64,000 bases of DNA from Mycolicibacterium brumae. Its GTDB lineage: Bacteria > Actinomycetota > Actinomycetes > Mycobacteriales > Mycobacteriaceae. This document shows, in pieces, positions 37,158-46,111 of the stretch (the stretch's first letter is position 1; every line of letters starts with the position of its first letter). The notes under the pieces are model-generated. The model was given only the letters and a program-made list of their open reading frames with translations, made no database searches and was not told the origin of the DNA. The position numbers and the translations under genes are program-made. The stretch covers positions 3,720,001 through 3,784,000 of the forward strand of contig NZ_CP104302.1 of NCBI RefSeq assembly GCF_025215495.1. The letters are read 5' to 3'.

Positions 37158-38237
37158 GTGGCCTCGCTGCGACACCGCCTCGCGCCGCTGGGCGGCGTGG
37201 CAGTTGTGACCGCCTCGCTGCTGGCCGGCTGCGCCGACGCCCCGGCGCACGAACCGGTGACCCGGGCCTCCTGCGCGGCGACCCTGCCGGACGTCTGGCG
37301 GGCGGCGTTCGACTCCGGGGCCCGGGATCTGACGCCGCTAGCCATCACCCCCGGCGGTGAGGTGCTCGCCGCCCGCGACGACGGGACGCTGCGCGAGGTG
37401 GTGCAGATCGGCGACAACCAGGCCCCGACGCTGGTGTACGCGGTCCCCGAATCGGACAAACAGGACGCCGGGTTCGCCGCCGCCGACGACGACTGGGTGG
37501 TGGTCGGGGTGCGGAGGAATCCGCGCGGCGCCAACGGCGTCATCCCCACCCTGGTCCGCATCGTGGCGATCAATCGCGCCGACCTGCAGGCCAAAACCAT
37601 CGTCGAAACCAGCGCACAGGACTTCGCCGACGGCGCCGCGACCATCGACTCCGTCGCCCTGGTCGACGGCACCGTGTACTGGTTCACCCGCGACGCCTAC
37701 GCCCGGCGACAGGGCACGCTACGCTCCTACGACCTGGCCTCCGGTGAAACCGCCGACGTCACCCGGGGCATGATGGCCAACCTGCGGGCCGGCGGCGCGG
37801 GCCTGGTCTGGGATGTTCGCGCGGGCGCCGACGAGGGCCGATCCGCCGTCGGCGTGGCGACCGACCTGCCGGACCCGGTCCGCGACGCCGTCCCCGACGA
37901 TCAGCGGGCCGCCATCGTCACCGACGGCGACAGCTACGCCTGGCCGGCCGACGGCGGCATCCGACGGTGGTCGGCCGAGAGCGGCGAGGTGAAGGTGACC
38001 GGCGACTTCCCCCGCGCGGACCTGCTGGTGGCCGGCCCGTACGTGCTCGCCGCGGGGCCCGACGGGCGGTCCTCGACGATCGTCGACACCAACTCCGGGG
38101 CGGTCACCACGGCGCCGTACCCGGCGATCACCAGCGGGGCGGGCATTGTCGCGGCCTGGCTGCCGTCGGCGGATAAGACGAAGCCCGCGGTGGCGACCAT
38201 CGTCGACACCGCGGGCTTACCGCCGTTGACCTGCTAG
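37158..38237 (+). CDS. Predicted lipoprotein of unknown function
   Basis: A 359-residue protein with signal peptide and lipobox LLAGC (Cys25). The mature part shows spaced beta-rich stretches ([68 protein letters not shown]), consistent with a beta-propeller, which is only an impression from the repeats. The start is the GTG at 37158, three bases after the zmp1 stop, so co-transcription with zmp1 is likely. It converges on the L,D-transpeptidase with a four-base overlap. I do not recognise a family. Confidence 0.78.
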   Translation: MASLRHRLAPLGGVAVVTASLLAGCADAPAHEPVTRASCAATLPDVWRAAFDSGARDLTPLAITPGGEVLAARDDGTLREVVQIGDNQAPTLVYAVPESDKQDAGFAAADDDWVVVGVRRNPRGANGVIPTLVRIVAINRADLQAKTIVETSAQDFADGAATIDSVALVDGTVYWFTRDAYARRQGTLRSYDLASGETADVTRGMMANLRAGGAGLVWDVRAGADEGRSAVGVATDLPDPVRDAVPDDQRAAIVTDGDSYAWPADGGIRRWSAESGEVKVTGDFPRADLLVAGPYVLAAGPDGRSSTIVDTNSGAVTTAPYPAITSGAGIVAAWLPSADKTKPAVATIVDTAGLPPLTC

Positions 38238-39220
38238 AACATCTGCCAATCGGAGGCGCCGTCGGGCTGGTTGTACCAACCGCCGGTGGTGTTCTTGATG
38301 ACCACCGGGTCGCCGCTGCCGAAGTTGTCGTAGAACCACTTGGCGTTGGCCGGGCTCAGGTTGATGCAGCCCGCGCTGACGTTGCTGTTGCCCTGCGCGC
38401 CCACCGACCACGGGGCGCCGTGCACGAACACGCCGGAGTTGTCGATCCGGACGGCGTCCTTGACCGGGGTCTTATAGCCGTCGGCCGAGTTGACCGGGAC
38501 GCCGTAGGTGGAGGAGTCCATGATCATGTCGGCGAACTTCTCCAGCACGTAGTAGGTGCCGTTCTTGGTCGCCCACTTGCCGCCGCGGCCCATCGACACC
38601 GGGAAGGTCTTCTCCAGCTTCCCGTTGCGCATGACCTCCATGGTCTTGGTCTCGTCGTCGACGGTCGCGACCAGGTAGTCACCGGTGCGGAAGGTGGACT
38701 TGGTGCCGCCCGCGTCGATGTTGACGACGGTGTTGGCCGGCCAGAAGTCCTGCGGGCGCCAGCGCAGCTGCTTGTCGGTCACCCAGTAGAACCGGCCGGG
38801 CACCGGCGGGTTGGAGGTGATGTGGATGGCGTCCTCGGCCATCTGCTTGTCGACGATCGGGACGGCGAAGTTGATGTAGATCGGCTTGGCCACGCCGACC
38901 ATCGACCCGTTGACCGGGTTGAACGACGGCGGGCGGAACGGCGGCTCGCCGACGAACGGGGTCGGGTTCTGACCGGCGGGGGTGCCGGCCGGGATCACCG
39001 CGGGGGCGCCGTAGTGGCTCAGCGGCTCAGCGGCGGTGGTCTCCGCGGCGCCCGGCGCGGTGGGGTCGGCAGGCGCGGCGGGATCCACCGGCGCGGGCAC
39101 CGGGTCGATGCCCGGGAGCACCGGATCGGCGGACGCCGGACCGGCGGCCAGCGCCGAGGTCACGGTGATCAGGGCCGCGCCGACGACGGCGCCGAACGTG
39201 CGCGCGGTTCGGGTACTCAT
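38234..39220 (-). CDS. L,D-transpeptidase (Rv0192/LdtMt4-like)
   Basis: A 328-residue exported enzyme that makes 3-3 (mDap-mDap) cross-links in peptidoglycan. After a signal peptide (to about residue 31, GPASA) comes a Pro/Ala-rich linker (35-85), an immunoglobulin-like domain (about 105-178) and the YkuD catalytic domain (182-310). The catalytic signature is His267 in VFVHGAPWS and Cys285 in [11 protein letters not shown], both intact. The ATG at 39218-39220 follows GGAGG, eight bases upstream. The 194 bp to ricR hold a strong hairpin (39368-39417) that separates the two. Confidence 0.94.
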   Translation of the reverse strand: MSTRTARTFGAVVGAALITVTSALAAGPASADPVLPGIDPVPAPVDPAAPADPTAPGAAETTAAEPLSHYGAPAVIPAGTPAGQNPTPFVGEPPFRPPSFNPVNGSMVGVAKPIYINFAVPIVDKQMAEDAIHITSNPPVPGRFYWVTDKQLRWRPQDFWPANTVVNIDAGGTKSTFRTGDYLVATVDDETKTMEVMRNGKLEKTFPVSMGRGGKWATKNGTYYVLEKFADMIMDSSTYGVPVNSADGYKTPVKDAVRIDNSGVFVHGAPWSVGAQGNSNVSAGCINLSPANAKWFYDNFGSGDPVVIKNTTGGWYNQPDGASDWQMF

Positions 39221-39367
39221 CACAAAATCCTCCAAAATTCGGGGGTTCCATCCAGTGTGACATAACGGCGGGCGGTCCTGCCGCCGCCGAAATGCCTCTA
39301 CCAGGTCCGATGCCGTCGGCGCCGAACCAATGACCTGCACAGATATCGCCGCGGCGGCGGGTTTCGT

Positions 39368-39417
39368 TAGCGCAGGTGCGACCTTCGCCACTGTGACGGT
39401 GGCCGCACCCTGCGCTA
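39368..39417 (-). terminator. Terminator hairpin overlapping the ricR stop
   Basis: Nested stems: TAGCGCAGG-TGCG (39368-39380) pairs with CGCACCCTGCGCTA (39404-39417) apart from one bulged base, and inside it GCCAC (39387-39391) pairs with GTGGC (39399-39403). No U tract follows, as is common in mycobacteria. It includes the last codon of ricR. Confidence 0.72.
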
Positions 39418-39711
39418 GCTCCGGACCAGCCGGGCGATGGCGGCCGACGCCTCGGCCAGCTTGGCGTCGGCCTCCTGCCCGCCCTCGGCGACTGCGTGGC
39501 TGACGCAATGCCCCAGGTGTTCGTCGAGCAGACCGAGGGCCACCGACTGCAACGCGCTGGTGACCGCGCTGATCTGGGTCAGCACGTCGATGCAGTACTT
39601 GTCCTCGTCGATCATCTTGGCGATGCCGCGGACCTGGCCCTCGATGCGGCGCAGCCGCTTGGCGTAGGCCTCCTTGTTCGCGGCGTACCCGTGCTCGACG
39701 TGCTCACTCAT
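39415..39711 (-). CDS. ricR: Copper-sensing repressor RicR (CsoR family)
   Basis: A 98-residue CsoR/RcnR-family protein, very close to recalled M. tuberculosis RicR ([44 protein letters not shown], and the C-terminus [15 protein letters not shown]). The copper site is Cys40, His65 and Cys69. Cu(I) binding releases it from TACCC/GGGTA operators. It lies ten bases after the DUF305 gene and no separate promoter is evident, so it is most likely made from the upstream operator-controlled promoter at 40355, giving autoregulation. Confidence 0.94.
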   Translation of the reverse strand: MSEHVEHGYAANKEAYAKRLRRIEGQVRGIAKMIDEDKYCIDVLTQISAVTSALQSVALGLLDEHLGHCVSHAVAEGGQEADAKLAEASAAIARLVRS

Positions 39712-39721
39712 GGATGTGTCC

Positions 39722-40336
39722 TCACTCGTGGCCGAGCATGGTGTGCATCTGGTCGATCTCGGCCTGCTGGCTGTCGATGATCTCCTGCGCCATCGCCGTG
39801 GCAGCGGGGTTCTGGCCCTCGGCGACCTCGGTCTTGGCCATCTCGATGGCGCCCTCGTGGTGACCGATCATCGACTCCAGCCACAGCTTGTCGAAGTCGG
39901 CGCCCTTCAGCGTCTTGAGCTTGGCCATGGTGGCGTCGTCGACCATGCCGGCCATGGTGTGCGTGCCCGGGTCGGCGCCGGAGCCGTGGTGGTCGCCGTG
40001 ATGCTCGGTCTCGCTGGTTTCGGTGGCCTCGGCCGGGCCCCACTCCTGCAGCCAGGCGGTCATGGTGTCGATCTCGGGCTGCTGCGCGTCACTGATCTGA
40101 GCGGCCAGTTCCAGCAGCTCGGCGTTGTCGGTGCGGCCGGCGACCAGCTCCACCAGCTCGATGGCCTGCTCGTGGTGCGGGATCATATGCTCGGCGAAGG
40201 TGACGTCGGCGTCGTTGTGATCCGGGCCGGGCGCGGCGTCGTCGGATTTCGAACACGACACCATGAACACCGCCAGCAGCAGGGCGATGACGGCGATACC
40301 GGCGCGGGCGAAAATTTTCAGCGGCTGGGAAGTCAT
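39722..40336 (-). CDS. DUF305 lipoprotein, probable copper-handling
   Basis: A 204-residue exported protein of the DUF305 (ferritin-like, copper-associated) family. The signal segment ends in MVSC (Cys28), a slightly atypical lipobox. The domain is duplicated in helical pairs, with metal-binding-looking motifs EHMIPHHEQAIELVEL and ESMIGHHEGAIEMAKTE, Met-rich loops, and a His-rich insert between them (EHHGDHHG). The ATG at 40334-40336 is preferred. A perfect RicR-type inverted repeat lies just upstream and ricR follows in the same direction, so it is probably induced by copper. Periplasmic copper binding is inferred. Confidence 0.86.
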   Translation of the reverse strand: MTSQPLKIFARAGIAVIALLLAVFMVSCSKSDDAAPGPDHNDADVTFAEHMIPHHEQAIELVELVAGRTDNAELLELAAQISDAQQPEIDTMTAWLQEWGPAEATETSETEHHGDHHGSGADPGTHTMAGMVDDATMAKLKTLKGADFDKLWLESMIGHHEGAIEMAKTEVAEGQNPAATAMAQEIIDSQQAEIDQMHTMLGHE

Positions 40337-40354
40337 GGCCACCACCCTACCGCA

Positions 40355-40371
40355 ATACCCCCGAGGGGTAT
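40355..40371. promoter_or_regulatory. RicR/CsoR-type copper operator
   Basis: ATACCCC, spacer CGA, GGGGTAT: a perfect 7-bp inverted repeat of the TACCC...GGGTA kind that mycobacterial RicR recognises. It sits 18 bases before the DUF305 start and 30 before the ilvD start in the 65-bp divergent gap, so it may influence both directions. Confidence 0.83.
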
Positions 40372-40401
40372 CAGAAACGCCCAGGTTGTCATACTTAAAC
40401 G

Positions 40402-42117
40402 ATGTCCGACCAGCCTGCACAGCCCGCAGCTCACGATCTGAAACCACGCAGCCGCGACGTCACCGACGGCCTGGAGCGAGCGGCCGCGCGCGGCATGCTC
40501 CGCGCCGTCGGGATGGACGACGAGGACTTCGCCAAACCGCAGATCGGGGTGGCCTCGTCCTGGAACGAAATCACCCCGTGCAACCTGTCCCTGGACCGCC
40601 TCGCGAAGGTGGTCAAGGAGGGTGTGTTCGAGGCCGGCGGCTTCCCGATGGAGTTCGGCACCATCTCGGTGTCCGACGGCATCTCGATGGGGCACGAGGG
40701 CATGCATTTCTCCCTGGTGTCTCGCGAGATCATCGCCGACTCGGTGGAGACCGTCATGCAGGCCGAGCGCCTGGACGGCTCCGTGCTGCTGGCCGGCTGC
40801 GACAAGTCGCTGCCCGGCATGCTGATGGCCGCCGCCCGGCTGGATCTGGCCAGCGTCTTCCTCTACGCCGGGTCGATCATGCCCGGCCGGGCCAAGCTGA
40901 GCGACGGCACCGAGAAGGACGTCACCATCATCGACGCGTTCGAGGCGGTCGGGGCGTGCGCGCGCGGGCTGATGAGCCGCGAGGACGTCGACACCATCGA
41001 GCGCGCCATCTGCCCCGGTGAGGGCGCCTGCGGCGGCATGTACACCGCCAACACCATGGCCAGCGCCGCCGAGGCGCTGGGCATGTCGCTGCCCGGCAGC
41101 GCCGCGCCGCCGGCCCCGGATCGCCGCCGCGACGGCTTCGCCCGCCGCAGCGGGCACGCCGTGGTGGAGCTGCTGCGCCGCGGCATCACCGCCCGCGACA
41201 TCATGGTCAAAGAGGCGTTCGAGAACGCCATCGCCGTGGTGATGGCGTTCGGCGGCTCCACCAACGCGGTGCTGCACCTGCTGGCCATCGCCTGGGAGGC
41301 CGGCGTGCCGCTGAGCCTGGCCGACTTCACCCGGATCGGCTCCAAGGTTCCGCACCTGGCCGACGTCAAGCCGTTCGGCGCCTACGTGATGAACGACGTG
41401 GACCGCATCGGCGGCGTTCCGGTGGTGATGAAAGCGCTGCTGGACGCCGGGCTGCTGCACGGCGACGTGATGACCGTGACGGGCGCGACGATGGCCGAGA
41501 ACCTCAAGGACATCGCCCCGCCGGACCCCGACGGCAAGGTGCTGCGCGCGCTGTCGCGTCCCATCCATCCGACCGGCGGCATCACCATCCTGCACGGCTC
41601 GCTGGCGCCGGAGGGCGCGGTGGTGAAGTCCGCCGGCTTCGACTCCGACGTCTTCGAGGGCACCGCCCGGGTCTTTGAGCGCGAGCGCGCGGCCCTGGAC
41701 GCGTTGGAGGACGGCACCATCACCGCCGGCGACGTGGTCGTCATCCGCTACGAGGGCCCCAAGGGCGGCCCGGGTATGCGCGAGATGCTGGCCATCACCG
41801 GCGCGATCAAGGGCGCCGGGTTGGGCAAGGACGTGCTGCTGATGACCGACGGCCGGTTCTCCGGCGGCACCACCGGCCTGTGCGTCGGGCACGTGGCGCC
41901 CGAGGCGGTCGACGCCGGCCCGATCGCGTTCATCCAAGACGGCGACCGGATCCGCCTCGACGTCGGCAACGGGACGCTGGACGTGCTGGTCGACGAAGCC
42001 GAGTTCGAGGCGCGCAAGGAGGGCTGGGCGCCGCTGCCCCCGCGCTACACCTCCGGTGTGTTGGGCAAGTACCAGAAGTTGGTGGGCTCGGCCGCCGTCG
42101 GCGCCGTCTGCAGCTGA
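40402..42117 (+). CDS. ilvD: Dihydroxy-acid dehydratase IlvD
   Basis: A 571-residue iron-sulfur dehydratase, the third step of valine/isoleucine (and the valine branch of leucine and pantothenate) synthesis. The cluster-binding cysteines are in [18 protein letters not shown] and [13 protein letters not shown], and the C-terminal catalytic region has [21 protein letters not shown]. The ATG at 40402 ([21 protein letters not shown]) is the only reasonable start. It is transcribed divergently from the copper-responsive genes. Iron-sulfur dehydratases are sensitive to copper, which makes that arrangement worth noting. Confidence 0.97.
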   Translation: MSDQPAQPAAHDLKPRSRDVTDGLERAAARGMLRAVGMDDEDFAKPQIGVASSWNEITPCNLSLDRLAKVVKEGVFEAGGFPMEFGTISVSDGISMGHEGMHFSLVSREIIADSVETVMQAERLDGSVLLAGCDKSLPGMLMAAARLDLASVFLYAGSIMPGRAKLSDGTEKDVTIIDAFEAVGACARGLMSREDVDTIERAICPGEGACGGMYTANTMASAAEALGMSLPGSAAPPAPDRRRDGFARRSGHAVVELLRRGITARDIMVKEAFENAIAVVMAFGGSTNAVLHLLAIAWEAGVPLSLADFTRIGSKVPHLADVKPFGAYVMNDVDRIGGVPVVMKALLDAGLLHGDVMTVTGATMAENLKDIAPPDPDGKVLRALSRPIHPTGGITILHGSLAPEGAVVKSAGFDSDVFEGTARVFERERAALDALEDGTITAGDVVVIRYEGPKGGPGMREMLAITGAIKGAGLGKDVLLMTDGRFSGGTTGLCVGHVAPEAVDAGPIAFIQDGDRIRLDVGNGTLDVLVDEAEFEARKEGWAPLPPRYTSGVLGKYQKLVGSAAVGAVCS

Positions 42118-42129
42118 GTCGCGCAGCGG

Positions 42130-42154
42130 GCTCAGCTCATCAGCGCAGCTGAGC
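42130..42154. terminator. Probable bidirectional terminator
   Basis: GCTCAGCT (42130-42137) pairs with AGCTGAGC (42147-42154) across a nine-base loop, between the convergent ends of ilvD and the DUF6636 lipoprotein gene. No U tract. Confidence 0.6.
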
Positions 42155-42790
42155 TCAGTAGGCCTCGAACTTCTCCCGGCTGACGAAGAAAGCCCGGCCG
42201 GTGCCGGTGTGCGCGCAGGTGACGCCGGCCTCCTCGGACAGGCAGCCGTAATCACCGGCGACGAGTGCGCTGCCGTAGGGCAGCACGTTGGCCGCCAGCG
42301 GCACCTGCAGCCCGCCCGTGCAGATCCCGTCGGTCGCGCCGGTGGGTTCGAGAACGACGTGGTCGGTCGCCCAGCCCGGCCCGGGTCCGCAATCGGCGGG
42401 CTTCGGGGTCGGCGGGGTGTCCCGGACGGCCAGGTGGCAGACCACCTGATCGATGTCCATATCGGTCTGCACGTACCACAGGCAGCCGATATTGCCGCTC
42501 GGCGTCCGGAAGGACACCGAGTCCTCGGAGTAGGTCAGCGGGCCGCCGCTGTTCCAGCTCATATCGTGATACGTCGCCTCGTCGGCCCGCGGCGCCGCCT
42601 CAACCCGGGCAAGAGGGGTGTCCGCAGGCGGCGGGGTGACCGTAGTCGTCTCCGCACTCGCCGACCTCGACGGCACCCCGGCCACCGACGTCGCCGCGGT
42701 CGGCTCGCCGTCCAGCCCGGAACCCGAGCATCCGGCCAACAGCAACGCGCCCGCCACCAGACCCGACCTCGCGATATTCGTCCTCAGCAC
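42155..42790 (-). CDS. DUF6636-like lipoprotein
   Basis: A 211-residue predicted lipoprotein with lipobox LLAGC (Cys21) and a Ser/Thr/Pro-rich linker (25-65). The C-terminal domain has conserved cysteines and blocks FRTPSGNIGCLW, VVCHL, CGPGPGWATDHVVL, GDYGCLSEEAGVTCAHT and GRAFFVSREKFEAY; I recognise this as the actinobacterial DUF6636 pattern. The start is a GTG at 42788-42790. It is followed at its 5' side by the O-methyltransferase gene in the same direction, 18 bp away. Function unknown. Confidence 0.8.
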   Translation of the reverse strand: MLRTNIARSGLVAGALLLAGCSGSGLDGEPTAATSVAGVPSRSASAETTTVTPPPADTPLARVEAAPRADEATYHDMSWNSGGPLTYSEDSVSFRTPSGNIGCLWYVQTDMDIDQVVCHLAVRDTPPTPKPADCGPGPGWATDHVVLEPTGATDGICTGGLQVPLAANVLPYGSALVAGDYGCLSEEAGVTCAHTGTGRAFFVSREKFEAY

Positions 42791-42808
42791 CCGGGTATTC
42801 CAGCACAG

Positions 42809-43489
42809 TTACTGCGCGGCGTGGCGCGGGCTGCGGTGCTTCACCACCGCCAGCGCGAAGCCGTCCCAGCCCTTGACCCCGACCGTCTGGATGGCGGCGG
42901 TGTCCAGCTCGGGGCGCCGTCCCATGGCCTCCAGCATCTCCAGCGTCGCGCGGGCCTGCTCGTCATCCTGGTGATGCGACAGGATCCGGCCGCGGCGCAC
43001 CACATTGTCGACGACGATCACGCTGCCCGGCGCGCTCAGCCGCACCGCCCAGTCCAGGTAGGCCGGGTAATTCTCCTTGTCGGCGTCGATGAAGATCAGG
43101 TCGAACGGGCCGCGCAACGTCGGCAACGTCTCCAAGGCCGCGCCGACGACGATCTCCACCCGGTAGTCCAGCCCGGCGCGGCGCAGATTCGCGGCGGCCA
43201 CCTCGGCGTGGTGCGGCTCGTACTCCAGCGTCACCACGGAGCCTTCCGCGCCGACGCCTCTGGCCAGGAAGATGGTGCTGTACCCGCCGAGGGTGCCGAT
43301 CTCCAGCACCCGGCGGCCGCCGCGGATCTTCACCAGCAGCCCCAGCAACTGGGCGCTCTGCGGCGAGATGGCGATATCGGGCAGACCGGCGGCCCGGCTG
43401 GCTTCCAGCGCTTCGGCGAGCACGGGGTCTCGGTCCAGCAGGATCTGGTCCAACAGGGCGTCCACTTCGGCGGGGGTTGTCTCACTCAC
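42809..43489 (-). CDS. Class I SAM-dependent O-methyltransferase (Rv0187-like)
   Basis: A 226-residue enzyme of the catechol/caffeoyl-CoA O-methyltransferase family. The SAM loop is VLEIGTLGGYSTIFLAR, and FDLIFIDADKENYPAYLDWA supplies the catalytic divalent-metal Asp, with the second metal ligands in VVDNVVRRGRI. Three GTG codons (43489, 43495, 43498) could start it; the one at 43489 (VSETTPAEV) gives the usual N-terminus. The acceptor is unknown. It is divergent from a small lipoprotein gene. Confidence 0.88.
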   Translation of the reverse strand: MSETTPAEVDALLDQILLDRDPVLAEALEASRAAGLPDIAISPQSAQLLGLLVKIRGGRRVLEIGTLGGYSTIFLARGVGAEGSVVTLEYEPHHAEVAAANLRRAGLDYRVEIVVGAALETLPTLRGPFDLIFIDADKENYPAYLDWAVRLSAPGSVIVVDNVVRRGRILSHHQDDEQARATLEMLEAMGRRPELDTAAIQTVGVKGWDGFALAVVKHRSPRHAAQ

Positions 43490-43552
43490 CCGCACCACGC
43501 TAGCGCCGCAGATCGGTCCGCAACTGTGCTCGGCGGTGTTAGGTTCCCCAAC

Positions 43553-43846
43553 ATGCGCAGAACTGGAAGCGTCAGGTTCGGGGCCGCGCTCGCGGCGGCG
43601 TTGTGCGCGGCGGGGTTGCTGTCGGGATGTTCGGCGGTGGCGCCCAAGGGCGGGGACACCACCTGCGGCGAATTCAACAAGATGAACAAGGAAGACCAGA
43701 CCGGGGTCATCAGGCAGATGATCTCCGAGGACGGCAACAGCGAGCCGGCGAACATGGAGGTCAACGGCAAGTTGGTGTCCGCCCAGCTGTACTGCAAGAC
43801 CCTCGCCTCGGACTCCAACACCGTCCGGGAAGCTCCGCTGAGCTGA
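43553..43846 (+). CDS. Small cysteine-containing lipoprotein
   Basis: A 97-residue protein with a clear lipoprotein signal (AALCAAGLLSGC, Cys26). The mature part is about 70 residues, with two further cysteines (TTCGEF and LYCKT) that could form one disulfide and with FNKMNKEDQTGVIRQMI between them. The arrangement recalls small HdeA-like periplasmic proteins, but I would not name it from this. The ATG at 43553 lies 63 bp from the divergent methyltransferase start. Confidence 0.75.
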   Translation: MRRTGSVRFGAALAAALCAAGLLSGCSAVAPKGGDTTCGEFNKMNKEDQTGVIRQMISEDGNSEPANMEVNGKLVSAQLYCKTLASDSNTVREAPLS

Positions 43847-43935
43847 GCCGAGCGTTTTGACGACCACCGCGGCCGGTGACGTACGGTAAGGCCAACGTGG
43901 CGTCATGGGGGCGCCGCCCGCGCGAAGGAGCGGCG

Positions 43936-45630
43936 ATGTCGGACACGGCCGCAGTCGACCAGGCCCTTGAAGATCTCGCCATCGGCGAGAAGACGTGGGC
44001 GGCGACACCGCTGAGCCGTCGTCGCGAGCTGCTCGACGAGGTCCGGGACCTGACCGTCGCGCACGCCGCCGAGTGGGTCGAGGCCGCCGCCGGGATCAAG
44101 GGTCTGCCCGCGGACTCCCCGCTGCGAGGCGAGGAATGGCTCTCCGGCCCGTACGCGGTGGCGACCAACACCGCCGCGCTGGCCGCGACCTTGGCCAAGC
44201 TGGAAGCCGGCGAGAGCCCGCTGGCCGGCGTGGAGTTCGGCGTGGCGCCCGGGGACCGCACCAGCGTCAAGGTCTTCCCGCTGGATGTCTTCGACAAGCT
44301 GCTGATGTCCGGGTTCAGCGCCGAGGTGTGGTTGCGGCCCGGCGTCACCCCCGCCGAGGCGGTCCGCGAAGCTGGTCTGGCGCAGCGCGATCCCAGCCAC
44401 ACCAAGGGGATCAGCGCGGTGCTCGGCGCGGGAAATATCTCCTCCATCGCGCCGCTGGACACCCTCTACGAGCTGTTCGCACACAACCGCGTGGTGGTCC
44501 TGAAGGTCAATCCGGTGACCGACGCCATGCTCCCGGTGTGGACCAAGGTGCTGGCGCCGTTCATCGGCCTCGGCGTGGTCCGGATCCTCTCCGGCGGCGC
44601 GGAGACCGGTCAGTACCTCGTGTCGCACCGCCTGGTTGACCACGTCCACATGACCGGCAGCTCGCTGACCCACGACGCGATCGTCTACGGCGTCGGGGCC
44701 GACGGCGCCGCGCGCAAGGCCGCCGATGAGCCGATCCTGGACAAGCCGGTGACCAGCGAGCTCGGCGGGGTGTCCCCCACCATCGTGCTGCCCGGCAAGT
44801 GGAGTGCGGCCGACATCGAGTTCCAGGCCCAGCACGTGGCGACCCAGCGGCTGCACAACAACGGCTACAACTGCATCGCCGCGCAGGTCGTGGTGCTGCC
44901 CGCGCGGTGGGCCCAGCGTGACCAGTTCGTCGACGCGCTGCGCGCCGCGATCGACGCGGCGCCGTTCCGCAGCGCCTACTACCCGGGTTCTGACGCCCGG
45001 GTCGCCTCGGCCACCCAGAGCTACCCCGACGCGCAGCGACTGGGCCAGGGCGGCGCGCGGGTGCTCGTCGTCAACCCCGACGACCACGCCGCGCTGCGGA
45101 CCACCGAGTACTTCGGGCCGGTGCTGGGTGTGATCGAACTCGACTGCCCCGACGCCGATTTCGCCGCCGAGGCCACCCGGGTGGTGAACGACGACTTCGT
45201 CGGCACCCTGGGCGCGAACATCATCGCCGAGCCGGCCACCATCAAGTCGATGGGCGCCTCTTTCGACGATTTCATCGCGGGCCTGCGCTACGGCACGGTC
45301 GCGGTGAACGCCTGGACCGCCGTCGGCTATCTCACCGCGACGGCCACCTGGGGCGCGTTCCCCGGGCACACCCGCAACGACGTGCAGAGCGGAATCGGCG
45401 TGGTGCACAACGCTTTCTTGCTGGACAATACCGAGCGCACGGTGGTCCGCGGGCCGTTCCGTCCGTCGCCGCGCTCGGTGGTTGGCGGCGAGATGTCCAT
45501 CGCCCCGAAGCCGCCGTGGTTCGTCAACAACAAAACCGCGGCCACCACCGGACGGCTGTTGGTCCGTTTCGCCGGCCATCCCTCGTGGCTGAAACTGCCG
45601 AAGATCTTCGCCTCCGCGCTGCGCGGCTGA
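43936..45630 (+). CDS. Aldehyde dehydrogenase-superfamily protein
   Basis: A 564-residue member of the ALDH superfamily, longer than the usual 480-500 residues. The NAD-binding domain has VVVLKVNPVT and HMTGSSLTHD. The general base is Glu275 in TSELGGVSPTIVL (normally ELGGKSP) and the nucleophile is Cys313 in NNGYNCIAAQVVVLP. The C-terminal half has EYFGPVLGVIEL and a tail of about 90 residues beyond the usual end. The ATG at 43936 follows AAGGAG at 43925-43930. The substrate is not evident, and no equivalent sits here in the M. tuberculosis order I remember. Confidence 0.85.
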   Translation: MSDTAAVDQALEDLAIGEKTWAATPLSRRRELLDEVRDLTVAHAAEWVEAAAGIKGLPADSPLRGEEWLSGPYAVATNTAALAATLAKLEAGESPLAGVEFGVAPGDRTSVKVFPLDVFDKLLMSGFSAEVWLRPGVTPAEAVREAGLAQRDPSHTKGISAVLGAGNISSIAPLDTLYELFAHNRVVVLKVNPVTDAMLPVWTKVLAPFIGLGVVRILSGGAETGQYLVSHRLVDHVHMTGSSLTHDAIVYGVGADGAARKAADEPILDKPVTSELGGVSPTIVLPGKWSAADIEFQAQHVATQRLHNNGYNCIAAQVVVLPARWAQRDQFVDALRAAIDAAPFRSAYYPGSDARVASATQSYPDAQRLGQGGARVLVVNPDDHAALRTTEYFGPVLGVIELDCPDADFAAEATRVVNDDFVGTLGANIIAEPATIKSMGASFDDFIAGLRYGTVAVNAWTAVGYLTATATWGAFPGHTRNDVQSGIGVVHNAFLLDNTERTVVRGPFRPSPRSVVGGEMSIAPKPPWFVNNKTAATTGRLLVRFAGHPSWLKLPKIFASALRG

Positions 45631-45631
45631 T

Positions 45632-46111
45632 TCAGCGCGCGCCTTCCTTGGCGTAGACCACCCGCAGCACATGACCGGCCTCCGGGCCCATCACCGCGGC
45701 GGCCAACTCGCAGAAGGTGCCGGTGAACTCCGGCCCGTGGGCCGGCGCCGCTGAGCTGAGGTGGTGCGCGATCTCGTGCAGCACCACCAATTCCCGCAGC
45801 GCCCAACGACTCTGACGCTCCGGCACTGCGATGGTCGAACTGGTCGGCTCGTAGTGCGCGGCGGTGACACCGCGGCGGGCCCGCACCCGCACGGACGGCG
45901 CCGGCCATCGGTGGCCGACCAGCTCCAGCACCCGGTCCACGTAGTCCTGCACAGCTTCGACGGAGGAGAACTTCGCCTCCGGCGGCAAGGTGATCTGCTC
46001 GCCGAAGAAATCGATTGGGCCTAAACCAGTTTCGGCCGCGCGGTCGAATATCGTGCGGACGAAAGTCTCGGCCGCGTAAACCTTCGAGCGCTGGATGTCG
46101 CGGAGGCTCAC
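45632..46111 (-). CDS. Predicted zinc metallohydrolase (Rv0185-like, TIGR04338 type)
   Basis: A 159-residue protein with a zinc-protease motif HEIAHH (residues about 112-117), followed by HGPEFTGTFCEL, whose His could be the third ligand. N-terminal to this is a strand-rich part (VRVRARRGVTAAHYEPTSSTIAVP). No signal peptide is visible, so it is cytoplasmic. Its start overlaps the end of the DUF2786 gene by four bases, so the two are coupled. Substrate unknown. Confidence 0.82.
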   Translation of the reverse strand: MSLRDIQRSKVYAAETFVRTIFDRAAETGLGPIDFFGEQITLPPEAKFSSVEAVQDYVDRVLELVGHRWPAPSVRVRARRGVTAAHYEPTSSTIAVPERQSRWALRELVVLHEIAHHLSSAAPAHGPEFTGTFCELAAAVMGPEAGHVLRVVYAKEGAR

